From contig NZ_CALHVM010000048.1 of assembly GCF_938039205.1 (NCBI RefSeq), positions 1 to 64,000 on the forward strand: DNA of 64,000 nt, in the 5' to 3' direction. Both the position numbers and the translations under genes were made by a program. The notes beneath the pieces are model-generated. The model saw only the letters and a list, made by a program, of their open reading frames with translations. It was not told the DNA's origin and did no database searches. Source of the DNA: an uncultured Campylobacter sp. Its GTDB lineage: Bacteria > Campylobacterota > Campylobacteria > Campylobacterales > Campylobacteraceae. Shown here one piece after another: positions 8,566 through 17,904 of this stretch. Positions within the stretch are counted from its first letter, which is position 1; each line of letters opens with the position of its first letter.

Positions 8566-9663
8566 TTGAAAAACGCACTACTGATCATCGGCGAAGATAT
8601 CGGCGTAAACGCGCCTTTTTTGGATTATATTTTTTGCGCTTACAAGCGGCATTTCGGCGAGCTTGGCGAGTTTAGGTTCGTTAGTAAAAGCGACAAGGAG
8701 TTGCCGTTTATCATCGAGCATCTTTGCGCTCGCTCCGATAGTCTTTGCATCTACGCATCGAGTCAAAACTGCTCCGTCGCGGCTAAAATTTTAGCTACGT
8801 TAAGCGGCGATATTTTGGAGCTCAAATCCCCGCAAATGCTAGCTCCTAGCAGGGCCGAGAAATTTGGCGACGAGGGCTTTTTAATCAAATTAAATCAAAC
8901 TTACGTAAATTTACTAAAGGCCGACGCGAATCAAAAACTACCTGCCATAGATATCAAAACGCAGCGAGATTTTGGGTATTTTCATCTGGTCGATATCGAC
9001 GAGGAGAGCGCGAAAATCCTGCTCGAACCGCTGGCAAAAACTTACGAAGTACAAATTTATTCGTCTCAAATTTTATCAAATTTGGCGCTAATCAGAGTGG
9101 AAGCAAATAAATTCGGCCAAACGAGCGGCTTTATAAACGGCGCTAAAAATCTTTTCTCAGGCAAATTTTTTGAGGGCGAGGATGTTTTTCGTCACGTTGC
9201 GAGCACTCTCATCGCAAGCGGGCTAAAGCTCACCTTTGCCGAGTCTTGCACGGCGGGGCTTGCCGCGGCAAAATTTGGCGCTTTTGCGGGGGTTTCGGCG
9301 GCGTTTAACGGCTCGCTAGTGACCTATGCAAACGAGATGAAACGCGACTGGCTAGGCGTTAGCGATGAGATTTTGCAAACCTACGGTGCGGTGAGCGAGC
9401 AGTGCGTGATGGCGATGCTAAAAGGCGCGTTAAAGGCGAGCGAATCGGACTTTTCGCTAGCTATCAGCGGGATTGCGGGGCCTGACGGCGGTAGCGAGGC
9501 AAAGCCGGTGGGGACGGTATTTGTAGGAGTTTACGCAAAGGACGGCGAGTGCATCATCGAGAGGCTAAATTTAAACGGCGACCGCAACTATATAAGAGAG
9601 CAAAGCGCGCTGGCGGCGTATGTTTGCCTACTAAAGCTAAAGCCGAGACTATTTTTGGCGTAA
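8566..9663 (+). CDS. CinA-related protein with C-terminal nicotinamide-nucleotide amidase domain
   Basis: 365 residues, starting at a TTG preceded by AAAGGAGA. The last about 150 residues are a good CinA C-terminal domain: AESCTAGL, GSLVTYANEMKRDWLGV, YGAVSEQ and ISGIAGPDGG. This domain deamidates NMN to nicotinic acid mononucleotide in pyridine-nucleotide salvage. The N-terminal about 200 residues have the length of the CinA COG1058 (MoaB-like) domain but retain little recognisable sequence; pieces such as EDIGVNAPFLDYIF remain. The N-terminal pyrophosphatase activity is therefore doubtful. Confidence 0.85.
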   Translation: MKNALLIIGEDIGVNAPFLDYIFCAYKRHFGELGEFRFVSKSDKELPFIIEHLCARSDSLCIYASSQNCSVAAKILATLSGDILELKSPQMLAPSRAEKFGDEGFLIKLNQTYVNLLKADANQKLPAIDIKTQRDFGYFHLVDIDEESAKILLEPLAKTYEVQIYSSQILSNLALIRVEANKFGQTSGFINGAKNLFSGKFFEGEDVFRHVASTLIASGLKLTFAESCTAGLAAAKFGAFAGVSAAFNGSLVTYANEMKRDWLGVSDEILQTYGAVSEQCVMAMLKGALKASESDFSLAISGIAGPDGGSEAKPVGTVFVGVYAKDGECIIERLNLNGDRNYIREQSALAAYVCLLKLKPRLFLA

Positions 9664-9880
9664 ATTTTAGTTAAATTTGATGAAATTCGTCAAATTTGCG
9701 CTCGCTAAAATTTAAAGCAGATGTTTTTGTTCTATGTGAATTTTGTAAAAAAAGACGCCGACAAATTTAAAATTTACCGCCGTCTTGCGTGCGAGTGGAG
9801 CACAGATTAGCTCCGCCAAGCTTAAAATTTAGCGCAAATTTAAGCCTGACGGACGAAATTTATAAAGTAAAATTTGTGGA
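9664..9880. other. Intergenic region between convergent genes
   Basis: 217 nt without a gene. It contains an inverted repeat around TGGAGC...GCTCCG (about 9796-9815) and GACGCCG/CGGCGTC-like words that could form bidirectional termination hairpins, but no clear T-run follows. Nothing else is seen. Confidence 0.35.
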
Positions 9881-10258
9881 TTATTTTTGATACGGTACGG
9901 TTTCGTAGCCTTGATTTATGAGGCTGCCCATACCGCCGTCAAGATTTATTATATTTAGTTCCGGCGAATCTATCATCATCGCCGCCGCAGCGCTTCTGCG
10001 TCCGCTTCTGCATATGAGCGCGACCGGTTTTTTTAGATCGACTTTGGCTTTAAGCTCGCTTAAAAATCCCTCTTTATCGGTTGCGTTAAAAGTGATAGTC
10101 TTTGCACCCTTTATTACGCCCGTTTCCATCCATTCAGCAGGCGTCCTGATATCAACGATCTGCTCGTAGTTTTTGATCGCCTCGGGACTAACTTGAACCG
10201 TAGAAATTTCCGCAAAAGCCATTGCTGCCGCCGCTCCTAAAAGTAAAATTTTTCTCAT
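9881..10258 (-). CDS. Exported rhodanese-domain protein
   Basis: 125 residues with a Sec-type signal peptide (KILLLGAAAAMAFA). A single rhodanese domain follows (VDIRTPAEW...LICRSGRRS), with the active-site Cys at about residue 83 in CRSGRR and the closing NLDGGMGSL strand. Rhodaneses transfer sulfane sulfur through a persulfide on this Cys; a periplasmic copy may act in sulfur handling or redox reactions. It has a good AAGGAG site and is divergent from the downstream iron importer. Precise substrate is unknown. Confidence 0.9.
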   Translation of the reverse strand: MRKILLLGAAAAMAFAEISTVQVSPEAIKNYEQIVDIRTPAEWMETGVIKGAKTITFNATDKEGFLSELKAKVDLKKPVALICRSGRRSAAAAMMIDSPELNIINLDGGMGSLINQGYETVPYQK

Positions 10259-10350
10259 TTTCTCTCCTTAAATTTAACGGCGTGAATATTAGCACTCAAT
10301 TTTAAATATTTTGTCATTCTAAAATCACTCCTGCATAAATTTTTCTTTTT

Positions 10351-10365
10351 TAATAATTAATATTA
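10351..10365. promoter_or_regulatory. AT-rich inverted repeat upstream of the iron importer, possible Fur site
   Basis: TAATAATTAATATTA forms partly symmetrical TAATA/TATTA arms about 55 nt before the iron-binding protein start. Position and composition fit a Fur-type operator, but Campylobacter Fur boxes are degenerate and this is only a suggestion. Confidence 0.3.
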
Positions 10366-10420
10366 CTTTCATCGGTCAGACGCCATAATCGCAAATCCAT
10401 ATCAATACAAAGGATAAAAA

Positions 10421-11422
10421 ATTAAAAAAAGTTTTTTCGCACTTAGCTTGCTTTCAAGCTTTTTGTTTGCCGCGGAGGTAAATATCTACTCTGCGCGCCA
10501 CTATGACGCCGACAGCGAGCTTTATAAGCTTTTTGAGCAAAAAACTGGTATCAAGGTAAACGCCACGCAGGCAAAAGCCGGCGAGCTAATCAAAAAGCTA
10601 GAAGTAGAAGGGGGTAGCTCTGCGGCGGATATTTCCATCACCGCAGACGCGGGAAATTTCTACACCGCAAAGACTAAAGGCGTGTTGCAAGCGGTCAAAT
10701 CTGAAACTCTGGAAAAAATCGTACCGGAGCAGTATAGAGACAACGACGGTCAGTGGTTTGCTATCTCAAAACGCGCTAGAGTCATCGTTTACGACAAAAG
10801 AGACTTCGATCCTAAAGGCATCAAGGACTACGAGGATCTAACAAAACCAGAGCTAAAAGGCAAACTGTTAATCAGAAGCGCGACGGCTCCATACAGCAAG
10901 TCTCTGCTAGCTGCTATCATCGAGGCCGACGGTAAAGATGCGGCTACTAAATGGGCGGAAGGCACGCTAAAAAATCTTGCCCGCGATTCAAAAGGCGGCG
11001 ATAGGGATCAGGCTAAGGCCATCTACGCAGGCGAGGGCGACGTAGCAGTGATGAACACCTACTACATAGGCCTCATGCTAACCTCTCCAAAAGCAGAAGA
11101 CGTTGAGGCTGCGAAAAATTTGGGCATTATTTTCCCAAATCAGGACAACCGCGGTACGCACGTAAACATCAGCGGTATCGCGCTAACCAAAGCTGCTAAA
11201 AATAAAGAAAACGCCGTTAAATTTATGGAGTTTATGGTGAGTCCTGAGGCGCAAAAGATACTTGCGGGTATAAATTTCGAGTATCCGATCAACGCAGAGG
11301 TCGAGCCTAGCGACATCGTAAAGGGCTTTGGTAAATTTAAAGAAGACTCCACTCCGCTTTATAAAAGCGTGCAAAACACGAACGAGGCTATTAAAATTTA
11401 CGACGTAGCCGGCTGGAAATAA
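10421..11422 (+). CDS. fbpA: Ferric iron ABC transporter, periplasmic binding protein (FbpA type)
   Basis: Reading from an ATT codon at 10421 gives a complete signal peptide (M/I-KKSFFALSLLSSFLFA, then AEVNIYSARHYD) and 333 residues. AAAGGA ends 6 nt before the ATT, whereas the first in-frame TTG (10448) would cut into the signal peptide and has no ribosome site. The mature part matches the FbpA/FutA class: NIYSARHYDADSELYKLFE start, the tyrosine pair in VAVMNTYYIGLM that ligates Fe(III), and ISGIALTKAAKN. It delivers ferric iron from the periplasm to the permease encoded next. Stop and permease ATG overlap (TAATG). Confidence 0.9.
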   Translation: MKKSFFALSLLSSFLFAAEVNIYSARHYDADSELYKLFEQKTGIKVNATQAKAGELIKKLEVEGGSSAADISITADAGNFYTAKTKGVLQAVKSETLEKIVPEQYRDNDGQWFAISKRARVIVYDKRDFDPKGIKDYEDLTKPELKGKLLIRSATAPYSKSLLAAIIEADGKDAATKWAEGTLKNLARDSKGGDRDQAKAIYAGEGDVAVMNTYYIGLMLTSPKAEDVEAAKNLGIIFPNQDNRGTHVNISGIALTKAAKNKENAVKFMEFMVSPEAQKILAGINFEYPINAEVEPSDIVKGFGKFKEDSTPLYKSVQNTNEAIKIYDVAGWK

Positions 11423-12979
11423 TGAAAGTAAAATTCGGGGCGATCTTTATCGCCCTTATCGTTTTGATCCCCATTTTTAGCATATTTTTCGAGATCGCTT
11501 TGGGCGATTACTCCTTACTCGAGCATTTTTTTTAAGTATCTTTTTATGAGGTATATCCAAGGTACTTTTGCGGTTGCGGCGGGCGTTTTGGCGCTTAGTC
11601 TCGTTATCGCCTTGGTTTCGGCGTGGCTGGTGGCGAACTACCGCTTTGCGCTATCAAATTTCTTTGAATATGCCCTCATCCTTCCGTTTGCGATTCCTGC
11701 TTATATATTTAGCTTTTGCTACGTCGGGATTATGGATTACGGCGGATATTTTCATCAAATTTTCGGCTTTAGGCTGGAGTTTATGAACATTTACGGAGCG
11801 ATTTTCGTGCTATCGTTGTCGCTTTATCCATACATCTATATGTTTGCTAAAACCTCGTTTAAAACGCAGTCCGCAGCGATTTACGATGTTTGTAAAATTT
11901 ACAAGCTCCCCGGCCTTGCCGTGTTTTTTAGGGTTGCGATATTTCTCTCGCGTCCGGCGATCGTGGGCGGAGCGATGCTGGTGCTCATGGAGACGCTTAG
12001 CGATTACGGCACGGCGGCTTATTACGGCGTAGAGACTTTTAGCGCGGGCATTTTTAAGCTATGGTTTGACATGGGCGACTCGTACTCCGCGTCAGTGCTA
12101 GCGGGGCTTTTGATGATGTTCGTGTTTGTTTTGATGATATTTGAGCACGTTAATAAAAACTCTAAAAAATACAGCTTCTCCACGCACGACACATCCAAAT
12201 TTACGCAAAAGCGCGAGCTTGGTAAATTTGGCTCGGCGGCGGCGTTTTTGTGGTGCGCGAGCGTGTTTTGTCTGGCATTTGTGTTTCCTTTTGCCTGGCT
12301 CTTGTATTGGAGTATTCACGAGCTAGATAGCTTTAAATTTGAGTTCGTGCAGATGGCGGCAAATTCGCTTCTGATGGCTGCAGGCGCAGCGATACTCATC
12401 ACGGCGGTGAGTTTTTTCCTCGTTTTTGCGACGAGACTTATAAAAAACAAAGCGCTAAACGCCTTTTTGCTAAAATCCGTCTCGCTAGGCTACGCGCTGC
12501 CGGGCGCTAGTATCGGGCTTTGCGTGATGATAGTTTTTGGTTATATTGACCGAAATTTTGACACCCATCTGCTCTCGTCGAGCTTTGTGGTGCTGATTTT
12601 CGGATACGTCGTGCGGTTTTTGGCGACCTCGATATATGCCGTCGAGAGCGGATACGCTAAGGTCCCGGCAAATATCGACGACGCCGCGCTTTTGCTAAAC
12701 GGCTCGCGGTTAAATTTGTTTTTCAAAGTGCATTTTCCGCTGCTTCGCCACTTTTTCTTTCTCTCGCTCATCGTCGTTTTTATCGACATTATCAAGGAGC
12801 TGCCGCTTAGCCTCATTTTGCGGCCTTTGGGCTTTGAGACGCTTAGTATTAGAGCGTTTTTCTACGCGGCTGACGAGAGGCTTTATACTGCGGCTCTACC
12901 GTCGTTTCTCATCGTTTCGATGTCGCTAGTCGCCGTCCTTTGGCTAGAAATAATCTCCAGAAAAAAACAAGAAAGATAA
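11422..12979 (+). pseudogene. fbpB: Ferric iron ABC transporter permease (FbpB type), frameshifted
   Basis: An ATG at 11422 opens a frame reading MKVKFGAIFIALIVLIPIFS that stops at 11533-11535 just after a run of eight T (11526-11533). Removing one T joins it in frame to EHFFKYLFMRYIQGTFAV and a long membrane protein ending at 12979, with about 12 transmembrane helices and the two permease EAA-like loops typical of fused BPD_transp_1 permeases. The downstream part (from ATG 11546) lacks only the first about 40 residues, including the first membrane helix. The break may be a true null or phase-variable slip, translational slippage on the U-run, or a homopolymer sequencing error. Confidence 0.8.
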
Positions 12980-12983
12980 AAAT

Positions 12984-13910
12984 ATGGCTGAAATTTTAAA
13001 AATAGTAAATTTAAACAAGAAATTTGGAAATTTAGAGGTTTTAAAGGACGTAAATTTAAGCCTTAACGAGGGCGAAATTTTAAGCATTTTAGGTGATAGC
13101 GGCTGCGGTAAAAGCACGCTTTTGCGTATAATCGCAGGGCTTGAGACGCCAAGCGGCGGGCAAATCGTAGTAAAAGAAGGCTGCGGTACGGCTATGATGT
13201 TTCAGAACTACGCGCTTTTTCCGCATTTAAGCGTTTGCAAAAACGTGGAATTTGCGCTGTGGCGGCTGCCTAGCGCCGAGCGAGCCCAAAGGAGCACGCA
13301 ACTGCTGGAGAAATTTAAAATCTCCGAGCTAAAAGACAAAACTCCCGATCAAATTTCGGGCGGTCAAGCGCAGAGGACTGCATTTGCCAGAGCCGTGGCT
13401 AACCGCGAAAAGCTGCTTTTGCTCGACGAACCCTTCGCAAACCTTGATCGCAACCTAAAAAGCGCGCTAAGAGGCGAGCTAAAACAGATGATAAAGGCAA
13501 ACGGCATCAGCGCGGTCATGGTAACGCACGACAAGGAGGACGCCTTTTTGCTAAGCGACAAAATCGCGCTGATAAAAGGCGGTAAGGTTTTGGCTTTCGG
13601 CGCGCCTAGGGAGCTGTATTTTAGCCCCACATTTTACGAGATCGCCTGCTTTTTGGGCGATATGAATTTGATCGATGAGCGAGAAGCGCAAAATTTGCCG
13701 GCTGAATTTAGATTGTGGCTGGAGCAAAGAAATTTTATGTTTCGCCCGGAGCTAATCATAAGCGACGAAAAATACGAAGCAGACGTGATGGAAGCAAAGT
13801 TTTTAGGCGCATTTTACGAGCTAAATTTGGAGTTTTACGGGGTCAAATTTAAAGCTGTAGTTAGCTCAAATTTGCAGATTTGCGATAAATTTAAATTTGA
13901 CCTAGCTTAA
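12984..13910 (+). CDS. fbpC: Ferric iron ABC transporter ATP-binding protein (FbpC type)
   Basis: 308 residues. It has Walker A GDSGCGKST, Q-loop (MFQNYALFPH), signature SGGQ (ISGGQAQRTAFARA), Walker B LLLLDEPFANLD and the switch His in VTHDKEDAF. A C-terminal TOBE-like extension (MFRPELIISD...) is present as in FbpC/PotA subfamilies. It powers iron uptake with the two preceding genes; spacing to the permease is 4 nt. Confidence 0.93.
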   Translation: MAEILKIVNLNKKFGNLEVLKDVNLSLNEGEILSILGDSGCGKSTLLRIIAGLETPSGGQIVVKEGCGTAMMFQNYALFPHLSVCKNVEFALWRLPSAERAQRSTQLLEKFKISELKDKTPDQISGGQAQRTAFARAVANREKLLLLDEPFANLDRNLKSALRGELKQMIKANGISAVMVTHDKEDAFLLSDKIALIKGGKVLAFGAPRELYFSPTFYEIACFLGDMNLIDEREAQNLPAEFRLWLEQRNFMFRPELIISDEKYEADVMEAKFLGAFYELNLEFYGVKFKAVVSSNLQICDKFKFDLA

Positions 13911-13933
13911 ATTTGACGAAAAGGAATCAAATT

Positions 13934-14536
13934 TTAAATTTGGCTTTCTGGGTTGCGGTTTTCGACGTAATCCACTCTCGACCAGGCAAGCACATAGATA
14001 AACCCCAGCGCCAGGTAGATACCAAGCACCGCAAGCTCGATAGGGTATGGATCGCGCAGGGCTTTGTTGAGTAAAAGCTTTAGCGCCGCGGCTATGAGCG
14101 TGCCGACTACGCAAAGCACCGCGTAGCCTGAAAATAGGGCGTTTTGCGTGACGGCGCCGAGTTTTAAATTTATTTTTATCCAAAGCAAAAACGCAAGCAC
14201 CGCCGTGGTGCAAATGACGAAAAATAGGACCTTGTGCGTACTGGCTGGTGCGTAGTTTGTGCTAAAACTTAGCAAAATCATTGTACTGCTAATAGCGATA
14301 AAAATGCGGTAAAGCTTAAACACGCCTCCGCCTGCGAGTTTGTTTACCTTTGATATCGCGCCGTAAAGGCAGATGACGGAGACGAACAACATCGCTACGC
14401 GCGCGCTCGTTGCGATATCAAAGAGACTTTTAGGTAAAACCATCTCTTGCGAGAGCAAATTTAAAATAACCAAAATCCCGGACGTCATACCTAGCGCTCT
14501 TGCCGTACTTATGCGTCTTATAAAGTTTTCTTGCAC
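13934..14536 (-). CDS. Polytopic membrane protein of unknown function
   Basis: 200 residues with about six hydrophobic helices (for example VAMLFVSVICLYGAI, VLFFVICTTAVLAFLLWI, GYAVLCVVGTLIAAAL, LAVLGIYLALGFIYVLAW). No catalytic motif is recognised. It is convergent with fbpC and carries its own start after a GCAAAACG spacer; the ribosome site is weak. Probably inner membrane. A family name cannot be given. Confidence 0.75.
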   Translation of the reverse strand: MQENFIRRISTARALGMTSGILVILNLLSQEMVLPKSLFDIATSARVAMLFVSVICLYGAISKVNKLAGGGVFKLYRIFIAISSTMILLSFSTNYAPASTHKVLFFVICTTAVLAFLLWIKINLKLGAVTQNALFSGYAVLCVVGTLIAAALKLLLNKALRDPYPIELAVLGIYLALGFIYVLAWSRVDYVENRNPESQI

Positions 14537-14915
14537 GTTTTGCCTTTTATTAATTTAATAAAAATTTTACACAAACAAGCTTAAAATTTTTATTAAATTT
14601 AACCCAAGTAGACAGGCGAATAATCGCGATCTAAAATACAAAAAGCAAAGTTGCGAGCCGTTGAAAAGAGATCGTTTGCGTCAAATTTGAGTTTTTAAAA
14701 TGAAAGATGATTTAAGGCCGCGAGCGTAAAAATAGAATTTACGCCTGATAAATTTGGGTGGCTTACGTGTAGTTTAATAAACGTCGCAAAGCTCGTAATC
14801 TGCGCAAGTTGGCAATCTAAAATTAAAAAAGTCGGTAAAATTTACAAACACGTAAATTTCAAAGTACATAAAATTTTACGCACAGCGCAAAATTTGCCGA
14901 TTAATAACCCAAAAA
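14537..14915. other. Intergenic region, 379 nt
   Basis: No gene seen on either strand. AT-rich with several AAAATTT words. It separates two minus-strand genes and could contain a promoter for the 14536-13934 gene; no clear terminator with a T-run was identified. Confidence 0.4.
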
Positions 14916-15689
14916 CTACTTCATCTGCGCACTGAAAATTTGCGTGATGCTCGGTATTTGCTCGCCTGTAACGTCAAATTTCGCCGTTTTCATCCGCACG
15001 CGGTAAAGCGCGTTTAAATTTTCCTCGTTTAAAACCTCGGCGCTGCGGCCGTAAACGTAGCTAAGATCGTCTTTTAAAATGAGCGTGCGATCGGCGACCG
15101 CAAGGGCATGGTTTGGCTGATGCGTGGTAAAAACGATGCTGGCGTTGCTTTTTCGCTTTAAATTTACAATGAGGCTTAGCACGCGGTCTTGGTTTCTGAT
15201 ATCAAGCGCGCTGGCAGGCTCGTCCAAAAACAGAATTTCGCTCTTGCTCGCGATCGCCCTGGCAAAGAGTACGAGCTGCTTTTGACCGCCTGAAAGCGAG
15301 TTGAAGCGCTTGTTTTTCAGGTGCGAAATTTCAAGGCTCTCAAGCGCGTCCAGACAGATCTGCACGTCGCGTTTGCTCGGCTTTGAAAACAGCGAAATAT
15401 CGCGCACGCGTCCCATCGCTACGATGTCCTGCACGCTGTAATCAAACGCCACGCTAAAGCTTTGCGGCAGAAAGCCGAATTTTGCCTGCGTGCTAAGCCG
15501 CCCCTCTTTGAGGTCCAAAATGCCCATCATGCACGACATTAGCGTGCTTTTGCCCTGACCGTTAAGTCCTAAAATCGCTAAAATTTGACCCCGCTCAATC
15601 TCAAAGCTTAAATTTCTAAAAAGAAATTTGCCCTCTTCGTAGAAAAATCCCGCGTCTTTGATCGCGAGCAAACTATCTTCTGTTCGCAT
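14916..15689 (-). CDS. FecE/BtuD-type ABC transporter ATP-binding protein
   Basis: 257 residues. Walker A GLNGQGKST, signature LSGGQKQLVLFARA, Walker B ILFLDEPASALD and switch THQPNHAL are intact. The arrangement with a FecCD permease and a TroA-like binding protein identifies an importer for a ferric chelate, haem or cobalamin. It overlaps the permease gene by 17 nt. Substrate cannot be decided from sequence alone. Confidence 0.93.
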   Translation of the reverse strand: MRTEDSLLAIKDAGFFYEEGKFLFRNLSFEIERGQILAILGLNGQGKSTLMSCMMGILDLKEGRLSTQAKFGFLPQSFSVAFDYSVQDIVAMGRVRDISLFSKPSKRDVQICLDALESLEISHLKNKRFNSLSGGQKQLVLFARAIASKSEILFLDEPASALDIRNQDRVLSLIVNLKRKSNASIVFTTHQPNHALAVADRTLILKDDLSYVYGRSAEVLNEENLNALYRVRMKTAKFDVTGEQIPSITQIFSAQMK

Positions 15690-16650
15690 CGGCGCTCCTT
15701 TTTAAGAGGACGGCGAATATCGGGCTGCCGATGAGCGCGGAGATGATGCTAAGCGGCACTTCGCTGGAGCTTATCGAGCGCGATACGTCGTCGATGGCGA
15801 GCATAAAAACGGCTCCCGCGACGAAGCAAGCGGGCATGGAGCGTAAGTGGTCGCTGCCAAATATCATCCTAGCGACGTGCGGCACCACCAGGCCGATCCA
15901 GCCGATGTTTCCGCTGACGCTGACCTGTGCGGCGACTAGCAGGGTGCAGATGACGAGGATGACCGAGCGCAGCCGCACGATGTTTACGCCGAGAACCTTT
16001 AGATCGCCGTCTTCGAGGCTGAGTAGGTTAAACCGCCACCGCATCGCGATGAGCGCCGCGACGCAGGGCGCCGAAACGGCGGCGAGCATGACGAGCTTGT
16101 CGTAGTCTGCGCGCACGAAGCTACCCAGCAGCCAGTAGATGATGTTTGGCAGCACGTCTTCGTTGTCGGCTAGATACTGCACGAGGCTCGTTAGCGCGGC
16201 AAACACGCCGTTTATGACGATGCCCGCCAGTATGAGCGAAAAGACGTCGCTGCGCGAGACGAATTTGGCGATAAAATAGAGCATAAAAAGCGCGGCAAGC
16301 CCGAAAAAGAAGGCAAAAGCTACGATAAAATAGGAGCCAAAGCCAAGCATGATACAAAGCGCTCCGCCAAATGCCGCCGCGGTGCTGACGCCCACGATGT
16401 GCGGGCCTACGAGCGGGTTTTTAAACACCGCCTGAAGCGCGAGGCCGCTAAGCGCCAAGATTCCGCCGCAAAGGCTCGAAAGTAGGGCGCGCGGGATGCG
16501 GATATCAAGCACCACGCTTTTTGCCGTCTCATCGGCGGCGGAGCCGATTAAAATTTTACCCGTCTCCTCTAGGCTAACCGGATACTGCCCGATGCCAAGC
16601 GAAACCGCAAATAGCAGCACCCAGATCAGCAGCAGAGCGGAAAATTTCAT
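15673..16650 (-). CDS. FecCD-type ABC transporter permease
   Basis: 325 residues with about ten transmembrane helices. It has the family hallmarks: an N-terminal helix, IRIPRALLSSLCGGILALSG, NPLVGPHIVGV and the coupling-loop region GNIGWIGLVVPHVARMIFG. It forms the homodimeric channel for the binding protein encoded upstream, whose stop overlaps its ATG (ATGA). Confidence 0.95.
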   Translation of the reverse strand: MKFSALLLIWVLLFAVSLGIGQYPVSLEETGKILIGSAADETAKSVVLDIRIPRALLSSLCGGILALSGLALQAVFKNPLVGPHIVGVSTAAAFGGALCIMLGFGSYFIVAFAFFFGLAALFMLYFIAKFVSRSDVFSLILAGIVINGVFAALTSLVQYLADNEDVLPNIIYWLLGSFVRADYDKLVMLAAVSAPCVAALIAMRWRFNLLSLEDGDLKVLGVNIVRLRSVILVICTLLVAAQVSVSGNIGWIGLVVPHVARMIFGSDHLRSMPACFVAGAVFMLAIDDVSRSISSSEVPLSIISALIGSPIFAVLLKRSADANRR

Positions 16651-17680
16651 TTATAGCTCGTTCGGTAGAATTTTTGATAAAATTCCTCTACTTTTTTGTC
16701 AAATTCCGCCTCGTCAAAGTGCTTCGGATAGAGCTTCATCGCTAGCCACCACTCGCCAAGCGCCATGGCTTCGGCAGTCGGATAGCCCCACGCTTTGGCG
16801 TATTCGGGCATCATGTAAATTTTATCTTCTTTGACCGCGCTAAAATTTGCAAGCTGCGGGTTGGATTTGAGCTCGGCCGGCACCTGAGGGTAGCGATCTG
16901 CACGAAGATTATCTGCGGCGCCCACGCCAAAACTTGCTCGGCGGACACCTGCTTGTAGCCCTTGATACTCTGCGCCGCGACGTTTTGCGCGCCTGCACGC
17001 ATAAACATTATACCCGTGTATTTGCCACTGCCGTAGGTCGTGAGATCGGGATTTGCCATATAAATTTTAGGCCTTTTATCCACGATGAAGTCGCTAAATT
17101 TAGCCTTTAGCTGCTCTTGCGAGGTTTTAACGAAGCTTATGAGCTCGGCGGCCTCTTTTTCACGGTTTGCGACCTTGCCAAGAAGCTCGACCCCATCGTA
17201 AAAGCCCTCGGTGTAGGCCGCCTCGTCGTCTTTGAAGGTTGGATTTAGCTTGCCCTTATCGGCGGCATCGCTGCGCTGAAAGCTAACGGCGACGACTGGG
17301 ATTTTGAGCTCCGTCATTTTGTCGATGTATTCTTGCGGGATGTAGTTTGTGACGATCGCGACGTCGGGCTTTAGCTTAAGCACCGCCTCGTAGTTGATGA
17401 CCTTCAGATCGCCCGGCGTCGGCATATCTTTTAGGCTCGGCGCTAGGCGGATGTAGTTTTTGCCGAGCGACTTTTCCCACGATTCTTGTACGCCAACTAC
17501 CTTATCCATCGCGTTTAGCTCGTTTAGCGCGTTTAGGTTTTGGTGCTGAAGCACGACTATGCGCTTAACTTCGTCGGGTAGCGTGACGTCGCGGCCTAGC
17601 TGGTCGGTTACGACGCGGTCTGCAAAAAGCGAACTCGCGCACAGCGCAAGAGCTAGTGCGAAAGAGTGAAATTTACTCAT
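16647..17680 (-). pseudogene. Periplasmic binding protein of the FecCD-type importer, frameshifted
   Basis: From ATG 17680 the frame gives a signal peptide (ALALALCASSLFA) and a helical-backbone (TroA/BtuF) binding protein, RVVTDQLGRDVTLPD onward, but it reads through nonsense after WAPQIIFVQ. The correct continuation, RYPQVPAELKSNPQLANF to the family-typical C-terminus EEFYQKFYR, is in another frame from about 16898 down. Adding one base near 16896-16901 (GTG CAG G-AT) restores one protein of about 344 residues. Either a recent inactivation or a sequence error. Confidence 0.8.
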
Positions 17681-17704
17681 GTTTTTCCTTAAGTTTTTAA
17701 ATTA

Positions 17705-17752
17705 TATTTATTTATAGGCTTGAAATAAGCATTTTTAGCTCATAAATAAATA
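17705..17752. promoter_or_regulatory. 11-bp inverted repeat upstream of the binding-protein gene
   Basis: TATTTATTTAT at 17705-17715 is perfectly repeated in inverse as ATAAATAAATA at 17742-17752, starting 25 nt before the importer start. Iron-responsive (Fur-like) control is plausible for this position; the spacing of the arms could also mean two separate sites. Confidence 0.4.
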
Positions 17753-17904
17753 GCAGTATATTACAAAAACGGTGATGAATTTATCATAAATTTGCAGATT
17801 TTGTTTTGCGGGTAAATTTGAGGGGCGGCGTTGGCGTCATTTGCGATAAAATTTAGCAAAACGGCGTACAGGACGGCTGTAATAAAATTTGGAATTTATA
17901 AATT

